Shown here piece after piece: positions 19,718-27,958 of a stretch of DNA of 59,516 bases (its first letter is position 1; each line of letters begins with the position of its first letter). The stretch comes from JAMZMI01 sp047632435 (GTDB lineage: Bacteria; Bacteroidota; Bacteroidia; Cytophagales; Cyclobacteriaceae), in NCBI GenBank assembly GCA_047632435.1, contig JBLICU010000013.1, positions 1 through 59,516 of the forward strand. Reading direction: 5' to 3'. A program made the translations under genes and the position numbers. The notes beneath the pieces are model-generated. The model did no database searches. It was not told where the DNA came from and worked only from the letters and a program-made list of their open reading frames with translations.

Positions 19718-20464
19718 TTAGTGAACCGATGGGACATTTTTAGAATGATGCCTGAGTAGTTCTTGTTCTATCACAGTTTTTGTGGCTGCTTTGATAGACT
19801 CCAGATCGTAGTTGTGATCTGCAGGATAAATGGGTTTGTGGACAATGACCTTACATTTTTTTGGTCTAAATAGATAAGCATTGTCGTCCGGCAAGATTTT
19901 GTAATTATCGGGCATAGTCACCGGTACGATCGGCACATTTTCTTCAATGGACAAGCGAAACGCACCGTCCTTAAAATTCACCATGTGCGGCGGATTTACA
20001 GTGATGATTCCACCTTCGGGAAAAAAAGTAATGTTAAACCCCCTTTGTATAGCTTCACGGCTCACCCTCAAGCTTTCCGCACGGTTTTTAATACTGCTTC
20101 GATCCACTGTGATGTGCAGTTTGGCAAACATGTATCCAAAAACTGGAATCTTCTTGATGGAGCTTTTTCCAATATACTTGAAAGGAAAAGGCAAGCCCGC
20201 AATCACCGGAATATCGATGTAAGAAAAGTGATTGGCACAAAAAATATAGTTCTGATCTTTAGGCAGTTTTTGCTCGAAACTAAATTTCACTGGGATAAAA
20301 ATCATTTTAAAAAACACCCAGGACCAATATCTATTGACTTTCAAAGCCGCCCTTTCCAAGTTCTTGAATTGAGCTAAAAAAAGAATGATAGGAATGACTA
20401 TAATAAAGGCAATGATGAAAATGATATAGAAATAAATGGAGTAAAGGCGCAACAATATTCTCAT
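19718..20464 (-). CDS. plsC: 1-acyl-sn-glycerol-3-phosphate acyltransferase (PlsC family)
   Basis: Transfers an acyl chain to lysophosphatidic acid to form phosphatidic acid at the inner membrane. 248 residues from ATG 20464; GTG 20470 is an alternative. A hydrophobic N-terminus (YSIYFYIIFIIAFIIVIPII) is followed by the acyltransferase motifs HX4D in NHFSYIDIP, the FPEGG motif in TFFPEGGIIT and the VPIVPVTM strand. Lies just upstream of gatC in the same direction. Family membership is firm; substrate preference among related lyso-lipids cannot be told. Confidence 0.88.
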   Translation of the reverse strand: MRILLRLYSIYFYIIFIIAFIIVIPIILFLAQFKNLERAALKVNRYWSWVFFKMIFIPVKFSFEQKLPKDQNYIFCANHFSYIDIPVIAGLPFPFKYIGKSSIKKIPVFGYMFAKLHITVDRSSIKNRAESLRVSREAIQRGFNITFFPEGGIITVNPPHMVNFKDGAFRLSIEENVPIVPVTMPDNYKILPDDNAYLFRPKKCKVIVHKPIYPADHNYDLESIKAATKTVIEQELLRHHSKNVPSVH

Positions 20465-20601
20465 CTTCACACAATTGGGAAACCTCCGTTAAAACTATTG
20501 AAAATTGTCATTTTCAGGCTATATCAGTTTTTTTCATAAATCGAATCAAATAGGAATGTATTTGAATCTAAGTACAATGGCTAAATTACGACACTAAATC
20601 A

Positions 20602-21822
20602 TTGTACGTGCCGAAATATAAGGAATCTATAAGCAATAGTATCTATAGCAGCCAGACAGGCTTCAAGTGGGTGGTGTTGGCTATTTCCGTGATAATTACT
20701 GCTGGTTCGGTGATTTATACCAATACCTTGGTGAAGAAGATTCGCCAACGGGAAAAAAAGCAAATTGACCTTTATGCCAGCACTCTCGAATATCTGGCCA
20801 ATGAAAATGATGCAGTCAATCTTGTGCTTATTTTGGAGCGGGTCATCCAAGCCAATACAACCATTCCTGTCATTCTTACAGATCAAAATGGAAATCCTGA
20901 ATTTTACAGAAACCTTCCGAAAGCTGATAAAATGGAGGAACAAAAAAAAAGAAGGGCCTATTTGGTAGATGAAATCAAAAACATGAAATCTGAGCGTGAA
21001 CCAATCATTGTCACGCTCAATGACACTGAGAATCATGTGTATGGTTATAAATATATCTACTATCGCAATTCCTCACTGCTCACGCAGCTCAAGTTTTATC
21101 CCTATGTGCAGCTCTCGATTATTGCCATTTTCGGGTTGATTACTTTTAGTGTTTTTAACTATTCCAGATCATCAGAACAAAATAGGGTGTGGGTTGGCTT
21201 AGCCAAAGAAACTGCACATCAGTTGGGGACACCACTTTCTTCTTTGATGGCGTGGGTAGAGTATTTCAAAATGACATATCCCAAGGATGCTGAGATTTTT
21301 GATGAGCTCAATAAAGATGTGGACCGTTTGAGTATGATCACTGAGCGATTTTCCAATATTGGCAGCACGCCGCAATTGAAAAGTGAAAATGTCTACGATC
21401 GGGTGAGCGAAGTGGCGAGTTATCTCGAGCGAAGGATTTCCACAAAAGTGTCATTGACCATTGAATTTTTCCCCAATCAGGAGATAATGGCACAAATGAA
21501 CGGGTCGCTTTTCGCCTGGGTTATTGAAAATATCATTAAAAATGCTGTAGATGCGATGGAAGGCAAGGGACAGATAAAAATAAAAATACTTCGCGCAAAT
21601 GAAGGCAATGTAGCCATAGACATTTCTGATTCAGGAAAAGGAATTTCTAAATCAAACCTGAATCAGGTGTTTAAACCCGGTTTTACGACGAAAAAGAGAG
21701 GTTGGGGACTTGGCCTAGCACTCACAAAAAGGATTGTAGAAAACTACCATGGCGGCCGAATTTTCATCAAGGCGAGCGAGATGAACAAAGGCACAACATT
21801 TCGCATATTATTAAAAGCGTGA
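20602..21822 (+). CDS. membrane sensor histidine kinase
   Basis: 406 residues. Two membrane helices (about 22-42 and 167-187) flank a ~120-residue periplasmic sensor domain. The cytoplasmic part has the phospho-acceptor H206 in AKETAHQLGTPLSS, an N-box ENIIKNAVDAM, G1 ISDSGKGIS, F-box VFKPGFTTKKRG and G2 GLGLALTK. No cognate response regulator is adjacent, so the partner is elsewhere. The start is uncertain: no ATG is suitable, so TTG 20602 or GTG 20608 must be used. Divergent from plsC. Confidence 0.9.
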   Translation: MYVPKYKESISNSIYSSQTGFKWVVLAISVIITAGSVIYTNTLVKKIRQREKKQIDLYASTLEYLANENDAVNLVLILERVIQANTTIPVILTDQNGNPEFYRNLPKADKMEEQKKRRAYLVDEIKNMKSEREPIIVTLNDTENHVYGYKYIYYRNSSLLTQLKFYPYVQLSIIAIFGLITFSVFNYSRSSEQNRVWVGLAKETAHQLGTPLSSLMAWVEYFKMTYPKDAEIFDELNKDVDRLSMITERFSNIGSTPQLKSENVYDRVSEVASYLERRISTKVSLTIEFFPNQEIMAQMNGSLFAWVIENIIKNAVDAMEGKGQIKIKILRANEGNVAIDISDSGKGISKSNLNQVFKPGFTTKKRGWGLGLALTKRIVENYHGGRIFIKASEMNKGTTFRILLKA

Positions 21823-21906
21823 TTTTCGTCCATGGATGTTTTCTCTTATTCAGATTTAGTTTAATTTCGCACTTGATTCGAATAATAGTTTCTTAAATCA
21901 TAAAAA

Positions 21907-23415
21907 ATGGCTAATAAAGGCAAAATCACCCAAGTAATCGGACCTGTTGTAGACGTAACATTCAGTGCAGAAGGATCGAAACTTCCAAGAATCCTGGATG
22001 CACTGCAGGTAGTGAAAGCTGACGGAACTAAAGTTGTTTTGGAAGTTCAGCAGCACCTTGGTGAAGAAGCAGTAAGAACCATCGCCATGGACGCGACAGA
22101 TGGAATGATGCGTGGGATGGATGTAGAAGATCTAGGCTCACCAATATCAATGCCAATAGGTGATGATATCAAAGGTCGTTTGTTCAACGTAGTTGGTGAG
22201 GCTATCGACGGCATGCCACAGCCAGAAGGGAAGAAAAGATTGCCTATTCACAGGAGCGCACCCAGATTCGAAGATCTATCCACCGCTACCGAAGTATTAT
22301 TTACAGGTATCAAAGTTATTGACTTGATTGAGCCTTATGCCAAAGGAGGAAAGATTGGTTTGTTTGGTGGAGCTGGTGTTGGCAAAACAGTATTGATTCA
22401 GGAATTGATCAACAACATTGCGAAAGCATATGCTGGTTTATCTGTATTTGCTGGTGTAGGTGAAAGAACAAGAGAAGGAAATGATTTGCTTCGTGAAATG
22501 ATTGAAGCTGACATTGTAAATTATGGTGAAGGATTTAAGCATTCTCTGGAAGAAGGTGGATGGGATCTTTCTAAAGTAACGCCTAAAGATTTATTGGAAT
22601 CAAAAGCAACCTTTGTTTTCGGACAAATGAATGAGCCTCCTGGGGCACGAGCACGTGTAGCGCTTTCAGGATTGACTATAGCCGAATATTTCCGTGATGG
22701 AGATGGCACAGGACAAGGAAAAGACATCCTTTTCTTCGTTGATAATATATTCCGATTCACTCAGGCTGGTTCTGAGGTTTCTGCCCTTTTGGGTAGGATG
22801 CCATCAGCGGTAGGATATCAGCCTACATTGGCTACTGAGATGGGACTGATGCAGGAAAGAATCACATCTACCAAGCACGGATCTATCACATCTGTACAAG
22901 CTGTTTATGTACCTGCTGATGATTTAACTGACCCTGCGCCAGCGACAACTTTCTCTCACTTGGATGCTACTACGGTACTTTCAAGAAAGATTGCTGAATT
23001 AGGTATTTATCCTGCGGTAGATCCATTGGATTCTACTTCAAGAATTTTGAGTGCTGATGTTTTGGGTGCTGAGCATTACGATTGTGCACAGCGAGTAAAA
23101 GAATTGCTTCAGAGATACAAAGAACTACAGGATATCATCGCTATTCTGGGAATGGACGAACTTTCTGATGAGGATAAATTGGTTGTACACAGAGCAAGAA
23201 GAGTACAAAGATTCTTGTCCCAGCCATTCCACGTTGCTGAAGCTTTCACTGGCCTTAAGGGGGTGTTGGTAGATATCAAAGATACCATCAGGGGATTTAC
23301 TGAAATCATGGAAGGCAAGCACGATGGGCTTCCAGAATCTGCTTTCAACCTGGTAGGTACCATAGAAGACGCCATGGAAAAAGGACAGAAATTGATGGCT
23401 GAAGTCAACGCATAA
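21907..23415 (+). CDS. atpD: F1 ATP synthase subunit beta
   Basis: Catalytic subunit of F1, 502 residues. Walker A GGAGVGKT at 154-161, the GERTREGNDL motif (catalytic Glu), Walker B ILFFVDNIFRFTQAG, and the DELSDEDK (DELSEED) loop towards the C-terminus. It is followed 90 bp later by atpC, and the other F1Fo genes are absent, which fits the split atp arrangement of Bacteroidota. A TAATTTCG near 21862, similar to the phylum's TAnnTTTG box, may be its promoter. Confidence 0.99.
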   Translation: MANKGKITQVIGPVVDVTFSAEGSKLPRILDALQVVKADGTKVVLEVQQHLGEEAVRTIAMDATDGMMRGMDVEDLGSPISMPIGDDIKGRLFNVVGEAIDGMPQPEGKKRLPIHRSAPRFEDLSTATEVLFTGIKVIDLIEPYAKGGKIGLFGGAGVGKTVLIQELINNIAKAYAGLSVFAGVGERTREGNDLLREMIEADIVNYGEGFKHSLEEGGWDLSKVTPKDLLESKATFVFGQMNEPPGARARVALSGLTIAEYFRDGDGTGQGKDILFFVDNIFRFTQAGSEVSALLGRMPSAVGYQPTLATEMGLMQERITSTKHGSITSVQAVYVPADDLTDPAPATTFSHLDATTVLSRKIAELGIYPAVDPLDSTSRILSADVLGAEHYDCAQRVKELLQRYKELQDIIAILGMDELSDEDKLVVHRARRVQRFLSQPFHVAEAFTGLKGVLVDIKDTIRGFTEIMEGKHDGLPESAFNLVGTIEDAMEKGQKLMAEVNA

Positions 23416-23505
23416 TCACGAAGCGACAACCATTTATTGAAATAAATAATATTTCATTACCTCTTCGACCCACGCATGTGAGTCAGAAGCCTGAAACAAA
23501 GAATT

Positions 23506-23760
23506 ATGTTTTTAGAAATAGTTACTCCAGACGAGAAAATATTTGAAGGTGAAGTTCAAAGCGCTACTTTCCCAGGTAGTGATGGGACTTTTCAGGTGTT
23601 GGACAACCATGCTCCGCTGATTTCTACTTTGGGTAAAGGTGACATCAAAATGGAGAAGGAAGTGGACAAGCGAACCGAATGGATCACTTTCATAGTTGAT
23701 GGAGGTATAGTGGAGATCTTGAACAACAAAGTGACTGTATTGGCTGAAAAGATAGGTTGA
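23506..23760 (+). CDS. atpC: F1 ATP synthase subunit epsilon (short form)
   Basis: 84 residues: MFLEIVTPDEKIFEGEVQSA, PGSDGTFQVLDNHAPLISTL and the closing VEILNNKVTVLAEKIG form the N-terminal beta-sandwich of the epsilon subunit. The C-terminal helical hairpin that brakes ATP hydrolysis in E. coli is missing. Such short epsilons are normal in Bacteroidota, so this is not a truncation. Co-transcribed with atpD and followed by a strong terminator. Confidence 0.95.
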   Translation: MFLEIVTPDEKIFEGEVQSATFPGSDGTFQVLDNHAPLISTLGKGDIKMEKEVDKRTEWITFIVDGGIVEILNNKVTVLAEKIG

Positions 23761-23786
23761 TATAGAAAAACATTTTAGAAATATTC

Positions 23787-23819
23787 AAAACCGTCGCATT
23801 CATTTGTGACGGTTTTTTT
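23787..23819 (+). terminator. rho-independent terminator after atpC
   Basis: AAAACCGTCGCA (23787-23798), loop TTCATT, TGTGACGGTTTT, then TTT. A 12-bp stem with one wobble pair, 26 bp past the atpC stop. Confidence 0.92.
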
Positions 23820-23911
23820 GTGCATGATTGGCGGAAAAAAATTATCAGCTAATTTAATTAATGTTTGATTAAAAATATTTTTATAAATTTATTAAGACCA
23901 AAACCAACAAT

Positions 23912-24304
23912 ATGTCCACAATCAACCAAACATATTTCTTACAGGATATTGATCCGGCAGCCGTTTATGAAGCGTATATGAACAGTAGCAAACACTCAGC
24001 CTTTACAGGCTCAGATTGCGAAATTTCTAACGAAATAGAAGGGGAATGCTTCATGTACGATGGTTATATTCTTGCCACAAATCTGGAACTTGTGCCGAGC
24101 AAACTCATTGCCCAATCGTGGGTGGCGATGGAAGATGAATGGCCTGAAGGACATTTTTCTACCATCAGCATCGAATTAACTCCGAAGGAAGAGGGCACTT
24201 TAATCACTTTTACCCATTCAGATGTACCTGATGCTTTGAATGAAGCATTGGCCAAAGGGTGGTATGAATATTACTGGGAGCCCCTAGAAAGTTATTTTGG
24301 CTGA
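23912..24304 (+). CDS. SRPBCC/AHSA1-like domain protein
   Basis: 130 residues fitting the START/Bet v 1-like fold of AHSA1-type proteins: N-terminal strand INQTYFLQDIDPAAVYEAYM, the SKHSAFTGSDCEIS segment, then LVPSKLIAQSWVAMEDEWPE, STISIELTPKEEGTLITFTH and a C-terminal helix GWYEYYWEPLESYF. The family binds hydrophobic ligands or Hsp90 partners; ligand unknown. Cytoplasmic. Convergent with the SulP gene, 15 bp apart. Confidence 0.85.
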   Translation: MSTINQTYFLQDIDPAAVYEAYMNSSKHSAFTGSDCEISNEIEGECFMYDGYILATNLELVPSKLIAQSWVAMEDEWPEGHFSTISIELTPKEEGTLITFTHSDVPDALNEALAKGWYEYYWEPLESYFG

Positions 24305-24319
24305 TATTGACGGAGCTAA

Positions 24320-25864
24320 TCAACCCAATTTATTTGCCATCACATTGTAAATCGGATCTTCGATAATGTTTACATCGATGATTTCTTCGGCATTTTTGAG
24401 TAATCTTCTACAATCTGGGCTGAGATGCTTTAAGTGAATTTTTTTGCCTTCCTCAGCATATCTTTCTGTCAGTTTATTAAGAGCTTCTATGCCAGACATG
24501 TCTGCTACACGGCTTTCTGCAAAGTCAATGATGACTTCTTGAGGATCATTTTTAATTTCGAATTTTTCGTTAAAAGCCGTTACAGAGCCAAAAAAGAGAG
24601 GACCGAAAATCTCATAATGTTTCACACCATTTTCATCAGTATATTTTCTGGCACGAATTCTTTTTGCATTTTCCCAGGCGAATACCAAAGCAGAAATTAC
24701 AACTCCGATAAGCACAGCCAAAGCCAGATTGTGGAGAAAAACTGTAATCAAAGCAACCAATACAATGACAATTACATCATGAAGTGGCATTTTGCCAAAA
24801 GTCTTCAAGCTCGCCCATTCGAATGTACCGATAGAAACCATGATCATCAATCCGGTCAGGGCTGCCATTGGGAGCTGTTCAATTAGTCCAGATCCAAACA
24901 TGATAAAGACCAATAACATCACAGAAGCAACAATCCCAGAGAGTCTGGCCCTGGCTCCAGATGAAATATTTATCAGGCTTTGACCGATCATGGCACATCC
25001 TCCCATGCCTGAAAATAGTCCAGAAAGCACGTTGGCTGTTCCTTGTGCCACACATTCTTTATTACTTCTACCACGGGTTTGTGTAATCTCATCAATCAAA
25101 TTGAGCGTCAATAGACTTTCAATAAGCCCAACTCCGGCAATAATCAGTGAGTAGGGAAAAATCACCTGAAGCGTTTCCCAGGTAAAAGAAATGGCTGGGA
25201 TGTGAAAAGGAGGAAAACCGCCAGATATGGAAGCGATATCTCCTACAGTTTTTGTGTCCACATTAAATCCTATCACGATACCAGATACAACCAGAATGGC
25301 TGCCAATGAAGCAGGAATGGCTTTAGTTATTTTTGGCAAACCCCAAATGATGATCATGGTTACAAGCACCAATCCGAGCATCATCATTAGCTGACTACCT
25401 TTCATCCAGCTCAATAGACCATCGGCATCCACCACTTTGAACTGATCCAATTGCGCCATGAAAATGACGATAGCCAGTCCATTTACAAAACCGAACATGA
25501 CAGGTTGGGGAACGAGACGAATGAATTTTCCGAGACGAAGTAAGCCTGCAGAGACCTGAATAATTCCCGCCAAAATAACTGCTCCAAAAATATATTCAAC
25601 ACCGTGCGAAATGGCGAGACTTACAATTACTACTGCAATGGCACCTGTGGCACCTGATATCATACCTGGTCTTCCACCAAAAATAGATGTGATAAATCCC
25701 ATTACAAACGCCGCATAAAGTCCAGTGAGTGGAGATAGTCCTGCTATCAGGGCAAAAGCGATAGCCTCAGGAATTAATGCCAAAGCAACGGTAAGTCCTG
25801 ATAATATTTCGTTTTTATAATCTACTTTTTGACTGAGGTCAAACAATTGGAAGTATGCCTTCAT
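24320..25864 (-). CDS. SulP-family inorganic anion transporter with STAS domain
   Basis: 514 residues. About 10-12 membrane helices starting with ILSGLTVALALIPEAIAFAL, including the family's SGLFSGMGGCAMIGQSLINI segment and TRGRSNKECVAQG before it. A C-terminal STAS domain covers the last ~100 residues (EVIIDFAESRVADMSGIEAL). SulP proteins move sulfate, bicarbonate or other anions, often with Na+ or H+. The sequence looks closest to the bicarbonate/sulfate group found in marine bacteria, but the substrate is not decidable here. No carbonic anhydrase is adjacent. A TAGCTTTG promoter box lies 62 bp upstream. Confidence 0.9.
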   Translation of the reverse strand: MKAYFQLFDLSQKVDYKNEILSGLTVALALIPEAIAFALIAGLSPLTGLYAAFVMGFITSIFGGRPGMISGATGAIAVVIVSLAISHGVEYIFGAVILAGIIQVSAGLLRLGKFIRLVPQPVMFGFVNGLAIVIFMAQLDQFKVVDADGLLSWMKGSQLMMMLGLVLVTMIIIWGLPKITKAIPASLAAILVVSGIVIGFNVDTKTVGDIASISGGFPPFHIPAISFTWETLQVIFPYSLIIAGVGLIESLLTLNLIDEITQTRGRSNKECVAQGTANVLSGLFSGMGGCAMIGQSLINISSGARARLSGIVASVMLLVFIMFGSGLIEQLPMAALTGLMIMVSIGTFEWASLKTFGKMPLHDVIVIVLVALITVFLHNLALAVLIGVVISALVFAWENAKRIRARKYTDENGVKHYEIFGPLFFGSVTAFNEKFEIKNDPQEVIIDFAESRVADMSGIEALNKLTERYAEEGKKIHLKHLSPDCRRLLKNAEEIIDVNIIEDPIYNVMANKLG

Positions 25865-25925
25865 TGGAAATTTTATTGTTTTTGGCTCAGTGGAGGTATA
25901 TAAGCCGAATTGAACTAATGGGGCG

Positions 25926-25933
25926 CAAAGCTA
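25926..25933 (-). promoter_or_regulatory. candidate Bacteroidota -7 box for the SulP gene
   Basis: On the minus strand TAGCTTTG matches TAnnTTTG exactly. It lies 62 bp upstream of the SulP start. The expected TTG -33 element is not clear; a TTTTC lies at roughly the right distance. Confidence 0.4.
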
Positions 25934-26132
25934 AGGCTTTAAAAAATGGGATGAAAACTTGGTACAGGTTTCGCAAATAATTTGATGATTTTTTGTCACC
26001 CAATAACCACATTATTTTCCACAACACTCTGTACTCAACACTCTGTTCACTTAAATAGAATTGAATATTCTTATTTCTGTTTTTCACATAACCTACAATT
26101 TCTTCTACCTTCGCAATCTGAATTTTTAGCGC

Positions 26133-27440
26133 ATGCGACAAAAACTTTTAAGAGATGGGGCGAATGAATTGTCCTATGAAATCAGAGGAATAGTTAGAAA
26201 AGCTGAGCAGATCGAAGCGCTTGGTTATCCTATTCTTTGGGAAAACATTGGTGACCCCATTCAAAAGAATAGGAAGTTGCCGATGTGGATGAAAGATCTT
26301 ATAGCCGGTTTGCTTTATGAAGATGATACCTATAGCTATAGCCATTCCAAAGGGATGTTGCAGACGCGTAAGTTTTTGGCGGATCTAAATAACAAACGTG
26401 GCGGAGTGCAGATTGAACCCCAAGACATCACTTTTTTTAATGGATTGGGTGACGCTATTCAGAAAATCTATCAATATCTGCTTCCTACTTCCAGAGTAAT
26501 AGGGCCCTCCCCTGCTTACTCCACACACTCGTCCGCAGAAGCCGCACATGCCAACCATCATCCGATTACTTACAAACTGGATCCGGAAAAAAACTGGTAT
26601 CCAGACATGGATGATCTTTATCAAAAGGTAAAGTTCAATCCAAGTATCGTTGGGATTTTGATCATCAATCCTGACAATCCGACAGGAATGGTTTACCCAC
26701 GGGAGATATTGGAACAAATGGTGGCTATCGCCAAAGAGTTCAACCTTTTCATTATTTGCGATGAAATTTATATGAATATCATTTATAATGGCGCAACCAC
26801 GGTGACTTTGGCTGAAGTAATTGGGGATGTTCCGGGAATTTCATTGAAGGGGATTTCAAAAGAATTTCCTTGGCCAGGTGCGCGATGTGGCTGGGTCGAG
26901 TATTACAATCAGAATAAAAACAAGGAGTTTGCAAGACTGTGCCAGACCATCGATAATGCAAAGATGATTGAGGTAAGTTCCACCAAGTTGCCTCAGCAAG
27001 CAATTCCTAAAATGATGCAGGATGCTCGTTATCCTGATTTTATCAAAGAGACCAATATCAGGATCGGAAAGCGAAGCGAATATCTCAATGAGATTTTTGG
27101 AGATATTCCGTATATCACTTTTAATCAGACAAACGGGGCATTTTACAACACCATGATTTTCAAACCAGGAGTGTTGAATGAAAACCAAAAATTGTCCATG
27201 GAAGATCCTAAGGTTTCGCAACTTTTGGATGAGTGGCTCGATCAGAAGGAAATGGCCCTGGACAAGCGATTTGTGTATTATCTACTTGCGGCGAAACAGG
27301 TTTGCATTGTGCCAATATCATCTTTTTGCTCAGATTTACTTGGATTCAGAATCACGCTTTTGGAGGAAGATGATGATATCCGTACCGAGACTTTCCAAAG
27401 GATCAAAGATGGGATTATGGAATACTGCAAGTCAGCTTAA
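26133..27440 (+). CDS. PLP-dependent class I/II aminotransferase
   Basis: 435-residue fold-type I aminotransferase. NPDNPTG motif at 179-185, D210 and Y213 in ICDEIYMN, the Schiff-base lysine K243 in SKEFPWPGARCGW and R251 next to it. The lysine context (SKEFPWPGAR, not SKxxxxxGxR with small residues) marks the AlaT-like/'pyridoxal phosphate-dependent aminotransferase' subgroup common in Bacteroidota. Substrate likely an amino acid such as alanine, valine or an aromatic one; unresolved. Stand-alone gene. ATG 26133 is the first in frame. Confidence 0.9.
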   Translation: MRQKLLRDGANELSYEIRGIVRKAEQIEALGYPILWENIGDPIQKNRKLPMWMKDLIAGLLYEDDTYSYSHSKGMLQTRKFLADLNNKRGGVQIEPQDITFFNGLGDAIQKIYQYLLPTSRVIGPSPAYSTHSSAEAAHANHHPITYKLDPEKNWYPDMDDLYQKVKFNPSIVGILIINPDNPTGMVYPREILEQMVAIAKEFNLFIICDEIYMNIIYNGATTVTLAEVIGDVPGISLKGISKEFPWPGARCGWVEYYNQNKNKEFARLCQTIDNAKMIEVSSTKLPQQAIPKMMQDARYPDFIKETNIRIGKRSEYLNEIFGDIPYITFNQTNGAFYNTMIFKPGVLNENQKLSMEDPKVSQLLDEWLDQKEMALDKRFVYYLLAAKQVCIVPISSFCSDLLGFRITLLEEDDDIRTETFQRIKDGIMEYCKSA

Positions 27441-27583
27441 ACCAATAATAAAGGACGTTTGGGATATTCATTTTTACTCCCTGTTTTCGTGCTTGGGTGG
27501 TGATTAGTTATTGAGCCCAAATATTTAAATATCATGTTTGTGCGGTTATAAAAATTTGGTAAACTTTTTTATAAATCAATGTC

Positions 27584-27868
27584 GCCCAAGTTGGTCCTCA
27601 CAAAATTTGATCCATCTAAGGGCTCTGCTGGAGAAACGATACTTGGTGTGATTGATTCTGTTCCGAACTCAAGATATTGATGTTACCCTTCGGGGTTCAT
27701 TGTCTTTTCAAACAAATCTAAAATCATTCCCAAAGGGATATTATGATTATAAAACCGACATAGTAGAGAATCCTTAAACCGTCAAAGGGTGAATTAGGAG
27801 CACCATGTTCCATTTTTTCTGTGCCAGGTCATCACTTGCCTAAGTTTGTGTCCTCACAAACTTTAATC
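27584..27868 (-). repeat. non-coding 0.5-kb gap with two copies of a ~30-bp imperfect repeat
   Basis: The gap 27441-27958 has no convincing gene. It holds two direct copies of GCCyAAGTT-GGTCCTCACAAA (27584-27612 and 27838-27868), each continuing into xTTTrATC, about 250 bp apart and alike at roughly 25 of 30 positions. Nothing resembling a transposase or RNA gene lies between them. They may be remnants of a duplicated gene or of a regulatory element. Confidence 0.35.
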
Positions 27869-27958
27869 AACATAAATGAACTTGTAGAAATATGAGCCTT
27901 TGTATGATAACAAAATTGACGATTTAAGTAATTCAGAAAAATCCGACAATCCCTTCCA

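Noticed and set aside
25887..26141. 84-codon frame upstream of the aminotransferase on the minus strand
   Set aside because: No family pattern, overlaps the aminotransferase promoter region and the SulP promoter box.
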